A DNA stretch of 64,000 nucleotides, taken from contig JAEMWC010000955.1 in assembly GCA_016490735.1 (NCBI GenBank), positions 266,934-330,933 on the forward strand, given 5' to 3'. Under the pieces are notes generated by a model that was not told the origin of the DNA, searched no databases, and saw nothing but the letters and a program-made list of their open reading frames with translations. Source of the stretch: Pachyseris speciosa. Its lineage: Eukaryota; Cnidaria; Anthozoa; Scleractinia; Pachyseridae. The position numbers and the translations under genes were made by a program. Position 1 is the first letter of the stretch, and each line of letters begins with the position of its first letter. Below are positions 58,412-64,000 of the stretch, piece by piece.

Positions 58412-58537
58412 TTAGTTGATTATGTTGCTGATATGACATCCAACCTGAAGGTTGAAAACACGAGCGACATTCTCCCACTGTTACTGGCTTTTGATTTTGT
58501 AGTGAATTTGTTGGAGAAGCCTTCTACCGATAATGTG
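58412..58537 (+). CDS. exon of the REJ gene, pre-membrane region
   Basis: A 126-nt exon (42 codons), acceptor TTATCCTGCAG, donor GTG|GTAAGT (near consensus), phase 0-0. Encodes LVDYVADMTSNLKVENTSDI and LPLLLAFDFVVNLLEKPSTD. The leucine-rich helical pattern is like the part leading into the GAIN/GPS domain of polycystin-1-like and adhesion receptors; this is inference. Confidence 0.75.
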
Positions 58538-58990
58538 GTAAGTTTTTATTACCTTCGTAAATATCTGTTGCACTAAAGAATGTGATAGTGTTTAGTTCTA
58601 CAGTAATCAGTCCTTGCCTGCAAACCAAGAGAGGATCCCATGCCCCATCATAGTTTTCTTAAATCTATTCTTTGTTCTTGTTCCCAATGTCGCGCGGTTA
58701 GATGACCCCGCAGGGCCGGGGATGACTGACGATCAGATTTTCTCGCTACTAGTATTTTCCCGCTGTCGTGTCACGTGCATTCAGCGTCCAAATCTTGTAG
58801 CTAGAAATGTGTGATCCCGACTGCCAGTGTGTTTCAGCGCAATGAGCATTCACAAGGAACTTATATATTTAGCAAAGAGTAAAAGCGGAGCTCCACGATT
58901 ATTTTTGTTTTACTGGTATCGACCAACTTCGCATCGCTTTCCTTGGGCTAGTTTTGTGTCCAAAAATTAACCAGCAGCTGGGAAAATGAA

Positions 58991-59191
58991 GTGTTTTACG
59001 ATCCAGATGCAATATTCGACAGTAAACGTTTGGAAAAGAAACAAACAAATATTCTTGAGTCCAAACTACTTGCAGGTGAAAGCGTACAGAAATTTAAAGC
59101 GGATCAAAAACAAAACATTGCAAGAAAACAAAGTAAGATGCGTACATTTGTTCGAATGTTCTTGGAGAAGGTGGAGAAATTAGACAAGTAA
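58991..59191 (+). other. unrecognised 66-codon ORF in duplicated block
   Basis: Charged, helix-prone sequence (FYDPDAIFDSKRLEKKQTN, ending FLEKVEKLDK). Copy 2 near 60768 has the same DPDEIFDSKRLEEKQT start but is frameshifted and internally shortened. It could be a fragment of a retrocopied gene; no family identified. Confidence 0.3.
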
Positions 59192-59282
59192 CAAACATAT
59201 CTTGTAATAAGCTAAAAAATTCTAATAGTTTAGTCAGTTAGCAATCACTCGGAACTCAGAGCTGAGTAATAGCGCCATTTAA

Positions 59283-59305
59283 AGTGCCTATGAAGTCAAA
59301 AAGTT
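59283..59305 (+). repeat. isolated AAGTGCCTATG terminus
   Basis: TTTAAAGTGCCTATGAAG matches the TIR of the MITE at 11777-12232 but no partner end was found nearby. Confidence 0.4.
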
Positions 59306-59500
59306 CTTGTTCTAATATAGCAGTTTATCATTTTTTCATTCTTAATATTTAGGTTTTAGGCAGTAAAACATTCACAACGCGAAATAAATCGAACCGAAAG
59401 TTTTAAATTTGGCACCAAAAAGTGTCTCCATCTTGCGCGCGGCCCAAAGATTGTATTACAAAAGTGTGACGTAGGAAATGCTTCATAAAACACGAGTGTC

Positions 59501-59773
59501 GTGGCATTTCCTACGTCATCAGCATTGTTTCGAGCAAAGGTTCATTCCCAGTCCAAGGGACACGATTTAGTGAATTTTGAGTTTCTTTGGAGCGCGAAAA
59601 ATTCGGCTTTAGTTGATGCTGTCAAATCTCTTTTGTCAGTTTGTAATCAAGACACAAGAAGCTTCAAATATTCGAAAGAAAATGTTTTACTTCAAAGCGC
59701 TTTAAGTGCCTTAATAGTTTCACTGTTACTTCCCATGTCCAGTGAGGAATCTTCTTCGATTAAAGATTCTTAG
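59501..59773 (+). other. unrecognised 90-codon ORF
   Basis: Contains LVNFEFLWSAKNSALVDAVK and LLSVCNQDTRSFKYSKENVL. The 3' part (SSEESSSIKDS) is repeated in copy 2 near 61100. Possibly a fragment of an old coding sequence; no domain seen. Confidence 0.25.
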
Positions 59774-61720
59774 CGGCAAAACATCCAGTTATAACGAGAC
59801 AGTGCTTGCCACTATAAAATTATCAAAGCCAGCCAACATACTTCGCTGTTTTTGACATTCAAATGTATATTCTTACCGGTTCAAACAAAAAAAAATCTTG
59901 ATAATTACTCAAGTTATAAGGCGAAACTTTCTATGTTACAAGTTGATCAGGAACAAAAAAATTCTTTGTCTATCTGATAATTACTGACAAGTTCATACTG
60001 TATAACTGTCTTTGTCTACAGTCTCCGGACGAAGATCTGTATCGCTTTCAAATGATGTAAAGCGCGCTAGTTTTTGACATTTTCTTGACAGCTTTTTGAC
60101 AAAATTCCGTCAGAATTTGAGCCATGTACATGCATTTGATCAGTTTTTCCCCTCGAGCTTGAATTATTTCGCCGACGAGCGAACAGAGCTTTGCAAGAGA
60201 GAATGAGGTAAGAGAACAGATCCCTGTCCCCATCATAGTTTTTCCTAAATCTATTTTCAGTTTCGCGAAGCTATTTTAAGTTCTCATTCCCAATGTCGCG
60301 CGGTTCGGATGATCTAAACTTGTAGAAGCTCACGGTAATTACCGGGTCCGTTAAGCTGTTTTGTTTTCTATTCCAGATGGGAGTTTCAAACGTTTTGAAA
60401 ATTATACAGTAAAGTTATCAGCTAAAGTAACAAAATGGCCATCTTTGGAGGTCGGAACACGCCCTAAAAATATGGTTTCGGACCTGTTAAGTTACCGGAC
60501 TTTCAAGAAAAAGGCCCATGCAGAGCCGGAGACGACAAGGGTCAGATTTTGCCGATACTAGTATTTTTCCTCTGTCGTGTCACTGTCTTGTAGCTAGAAA
60601 TATGTGATCACGATTGTCAGTCTGTTTTAATTTTTTTAAGTGTAGTCTGAGCGCGATGAGCATTCGCAATGAGCATATATATTTAGCCAAGTCTAAAAGC
60701 GGAGCTCCACGAATTGATTATGTTTTTTACTGGCATCGAGCAACTAGCATCACTTTCCTTGGCCAATTACGATCCAGATGAAATATTCGATAGCAAACGT
60801 TTGGAAGAGAAACAAACTAACAAACATTTTTGAGTCCAAAAATTGTTCAGGAAAGCAAAGTGCGATGCGTACGTTTTCTCGAAGATTCCGCTTGGATAAG
60901 GTGGAGAAATTAGACAAGTAACAAACATATCTTGTACTGAGCTCGAATAATTGCTAAGCAACTTTGACATAAATGTACGTAGAAGAGACTGAAAGGAGCT
61001 GAGAACGAACCAGATAGTTAAGTCGGTTAAGACAATCACTCGAAACTCAGAGCTGCATAAGAGCGCCATTTCACACAAAATTAAGTTTCACTGTTACTTC
61101 CCATGTCTAGCGATGAAGCTTCTTCAATTAAAGATTCTCAGCGGCAAAACATCCTGTTAATTATAACAAAGACAGGTCAAGAAAGTGCTTGTGAAACCAC
61201 ACGAGCTTAAACAGAGCCGTCCACTATAAAATTATCAAGCCAGCCAACAAACTTCGCTGTTTTTGACATCCAAACGCGGATTCCTACCGATTCAAACAAA
61301 TTACTCAAGTTGTACGGCGAAACTTCGTTGTTTACAGTCTTTGGACGAGGATCTGTAACTTTCAAATGAACCGTTAAGGGCGCTAGTTTTTTACATTTAC
61401 TTGACAGCTTTTTCACAACTTTCCGTCAGATTTTGAGACATATACATGCATTTGATCGGCGTTTTCCCTTCGAGCTTGAATTTCGCCGAAGAACTAACAA
61501 AGTTTTGAGTTTCGGCGACGAACGTTATCTCTCTACTAGGGAGGCCATTTTTTTCGTTAACTGCTCAAGCCGCGGATATTTTAATTTCATTACGTCATTA
61601 ACTGGCCAATCAAGTGCCTCCCTAAAAATAGCTACGCGGGTGAACCTTAAGCTAAAAATAGATTAAAAAACTGTCATTGGAAGAGGCTCATGTATTGGGG
61701 ATCCGTTCTCTTACCTCATC

Positions 61721-62367
61721 CACTCTTGTAAACCGTTATTCAAAAATTGCAACAACTTATATATCAGGTTAATTTCTCTTCCTTTAAGATAGGCTGTTTG
61801 GTTAGCGCGAAATACCCTGTGTTACCCTGTGTTAGCGAGCATATAGCCACGGACAGAGCCTCTCATGTATTCATACCATTATAACAATCTGAAAAACCAC
61901 CGCACCTTGTGTTCCTCTAATTGTTTCAGCATTGTAGATCATGCCACTCCCAATATTCAGCTAAGATAAAAGAATCCCACCTTAAATCGACAATTCAAAC
62001 ACGTTAATTTAAGACTTCCTTTAAAGTTCTCATATAGGGATATATACCAATAGCCATAAATCTATTATGGCTCTTGTGTGTGTGTTTAACACTGACCTAT
62101 AGAAACGTTAAGAAAAACGCCTTATAACAACTTAGTATTTTATTGTTCTTGCTTTCATTAAGGATTCTAATTTGCACTGTATAGTTATTTAGTCAATTGC
62201 TGTATGTTATTTCATAACTGACGATGGCACCGAACATATCTTTGAAGAAAATTTTAAGTGTTTTGTGACAGTGTTCTCTCAAAATTTTTACTGAAGCTGA
62301 TATAGGAATGGAAATGAGGTGGTAAATTTCCAAAAAGAAGCTGCTTAAATTACTACGAGCAATAGCG
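61721..62367. other. intron, nothing recognised
   Basis: AT-rich; a local direct repeat (TACCCTGTGTTA, 61811-61831) only. Confidence 0.4.
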
Positions 62368-62650
62368 TACTATAATCTTGGACAAAAAAGTTGAGGAAAT
62401 TGATGTTGAAGCCTTTCTACGTGCAAACAGTAATCGAATGAGTTTCAAAGTCCTCCTTCCCCTAAGTCAATATTTTCCACGCTTTCTAAACGTTTCCTTA
62501 ACAATGGCAGCTTCCCAAATTCAACATGGGTAAGAAAGAGGGGAGGGGAAGTTACGTTAGGAATATTGTTGACCCACACATACTGGAGAATGATTTTTGG
62601 ACTCCAATGAAAATGTTTTCTCAACTAGTTTTGTCCACGATTGTGGGTCG
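62368..62650. mobile_element. MITE of the CAATCTTGG family
   Basis: TAATCTTGGACAAAAAAGTT on the left and AACTAGTTTTGTCCACGATT on the right are inverted and match the ends of 813-1090. The interior also matches in order (CACTGTTTGCACG-type versus CGTGCAAACAGTAA) in reverse orientation. Non-coding. Confidence 0.7.
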
Positions 62651-62901
62651 ATTTCTTGTAGTTTCCTGTGTGCCACCTTCCCTTTCAACTGGAGTCCACC
62701 TTCACAGTTCCAAGGCTTATAATTGAAAAGCCGTGTTGGAGATGGTGGTAACTCAGTGGCCACCATTTGTAGCTTCAGGATCCCTAAGACAAGTCTGCTG
62801 GGAAGCATTTTTCACCATCACAATACCTCGTATAAAAGTGTGATTTACCTTGGATTGTTTCTGTAATGTATTAAATTTTCTTAAATGCATTGTTGTTTCA
62901 G

Positions 62902-63081
62902 TTGCGTAATAGTTTGAAGAGACTTGTGTCGCATATTAGTGAAAAGACCAGAACACTAGGACCAGCTCTAGCTAAGAGTGTATCCTTAGTGGAAAAACTC
63001 CTCTCAAGCATTGGTAAAGCCATGAACAGCACTTCAAAAGATATTTATCTTCTCAACGCGGACCCAAAGATTCAGGAAGAG
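62902..63081 (+). CDS. exon of the REJ gene, last in window
   Basis: A 180-nt exon (60 codons), acceptor TTGTTGTTTCAG, donor GAG|GTATTT, phase 0-0. Encodes LRNSLKRLVSHISEKTRTLG, LAKSVSLVEKLLSSIGKAMN and DIYLLNADPKIQEE. The amphipathic helical pattern continues that of 58412-58537. The gene must run on past the right edge, since no stop, PLAT or membrane segment has been reached. Confidence 0.75.
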
Positions 63082-63194
63082 GTATTTATAAAAAAATATC
63101 ATTAGTTTTAATTTACCTGTCACACCTTATTCCCAGCTTTAAATTATCGAAAAAAAAGGTGGCTCTGAACCCTATAGCCTCCTATGCAGACCTT

Positions 63195-63262
63195 CTTTTG
63201 GCGCATCACACAATCTTTTCTCCCCTGTTGGGGAGGAAAGATTGTGTGACGAGCCAAAAGAG
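63195..63262. repeat. 68-bp hairpin
   Basis: CTTTTGGCGCATCACACAAT pairs with ATTGTGTGACGAGCCAAAAG; inner CTCCCC/GGGGAG closes a short loop. Confidence 0.8.
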
Positions 63263-63599
63263 CGTCAGCGATTGTACCGATTTCTTGTACCGATTTTTTT
63301 TTAACTTTGCAGAAAGATGAATCTTCATATGCTGAATGCAATTCAGTAATAAAAAAAACGGGCGTCATCCAACTCGTTTTTTTTAGTTACACGCACATAA
63401 AACCAAAATTAAGAATGTTTCTAAGAGGCTGTACTGTTGCTATGGTAACCTTATATGTCAAAAAATTGATAACAACTTGTTGACAAATAGTTGGGAAATT
63501 GTTTTGATATCATGTTCAAAAAAACAAACGAAAATTGTGGGAGTATCGATCCATTAAAGAGTTCAAAAATAACGCAATCATTTTGAGCCACCTTAAAGG

Positions 63600-64000
63600 G
63601 ACGCTGTCATGGGTTAACATGCGCAGCATTTCTCACACGAAGAGATTTTCCTGAACGCGTTGATATCTTGTTTTTCTTTAAAAGTCGACATTAAACAGGG
63701 GCACCCAACTAGCCAAATCAACCAAAAGCTGTAGAAAGGCATTTTTAAGTACCTTGTGGTGTTTGAAGTCTGTTTAAAGTGATGTTTCATAAGCTAGAAA
63801 AAGTTCATCTGTTCGGATTCCCTAGCTGAAAGTTTAATTGCCCGAAAATGTCAGGGAACAAAATCTTCCTTTGAGAAAATGCAAGCTGAAATGAACTTTC
63901 CACGAGCTTTCTAGGGAACTATTTTCTTTCCGAAAATGCTAGCTGAGGTTTTTGACTGCCAAAAACAGCAATTACCACCTTTCCGAAAACCTCAGGGGCT
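63600..64000. repeat. dispersed repeat shared with 23570-23660
   Basis: TCAACCAAAAGCTGTAGAA, TAAGTACCTTGTGGTG and TTGAAGTCTGTTTAAAGTGA occur in the same order at 23578-23642 and 63716-63782. The repeat runs off the right edge and its ends are not defined. Confidence 0.6.

Larger units (their letters stand above)
58600..61720. repeat. intronic tandem duplication, about 1.5 kb
   Basis: Two diverged copies: about 58600-60215 and 60216-61720. Shared landmarks in order are CCCATCATAGTTTT, CCCAATGTCGCGCGGTT, AAAAGCGGAGCTCCACGA, CGATCCAGATG, GGTGGAGAAATTAGACAAGT, GGCAAAACATCC, CACTATAAAATTATCAA and GTCGCTGTTTTTGACAT-like sequence. The block at 59100-59180 encodes in copy 1 a 66-codon basic ORF (QKFKADQKQNIARKQSKMRT) that is shortened in copy 2. 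Confidence 0.8.

Overview
This is a repeat-rich animal genome window, most likely from an anthozoan cnidarian (coral or anemone). The clues are short phase-1 exons with clean AG/GT borders, tRNA-derived SINEs with ATT tails, fragments of Penelope-like (GIY-YIG) and other non-LTR retrotransposons, a SAP/THAP two-gene element, a piggyBac copy, and a dense population of fold-back MITEs. No bacterial operon, CRISPR array or rRNA was seen. Naming the host as cnidarian is inference; no species can be assigned from the sequence alone.

Layout. 0-5 kb: non-coding, with small MITEs. 5-12.3 kb: a degenerate minisatellite (unit about 130-190 bp) split by a 4.6 kb terminal-inverted-repeat (TIR) element (6006-10631, TSD TATA), itself carrying a fold-back MITE and a large palindrome built from two tRNA-Thr-like copies; a LINE tail and a TTAA-flanked MITE also interrupt the array. 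12.4-16.2 kb: a SINE, retroelement tails and inverted Penelope-like fragments. 16.9-18.6 kb: a TIR element with converging SAP-domain and THAP-domain ORFs, both apparently truncated by an internal deletion. 18.6-21 kb: three fold-back elements in a row. 22.9-63.1 kb (and beyond the right edge): a plus-strand multi-exon gene. It has two decayed fibronectin type III exons (22956-23246, 27984-28288), eight 42-nt phase 1-1 microexons (43222-50703), an REJ (receptor for egg jelly) exon (56823-57082) and three or four downstream exons to 63081. Exon lengths and phases are mutually consistent, so they can be spliced as one polycystin-1-like/REJ-type membrane protein. Its introns hold most of the transposons of the window.

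The most striking region is 43.1-52.3 kb: a 2.3 kb unit repeated four times, each carrying two paralogous 42-nt microexons (types A and B), a telomere-like G-rich tract and a dead LINE reverse-transcriptase fragment. The repeat junctions lie inside the LINE, so the LINE inserted first, the unit was then amplified, and a piggyBac element (52288-55043, perfect TTAA duplication) later landed in the last LINE copy. The outcome is an array able to encode eight Ser/Thr/Pro-rich 14-residue modules that can be added or skipped without frame change, just before the REJ domain.

Elsewhere, a 2.9 kb hAT/MULE-like inverted-repeat element (37609-40483, 9-bp duplication) splits a minus-strand zinc-binding exon resembling the RAG1 central zinc-binding region. 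A 2.8 kb hAT-like element (28846-31608) and several smaller elements with exact target duplications were also delimited.
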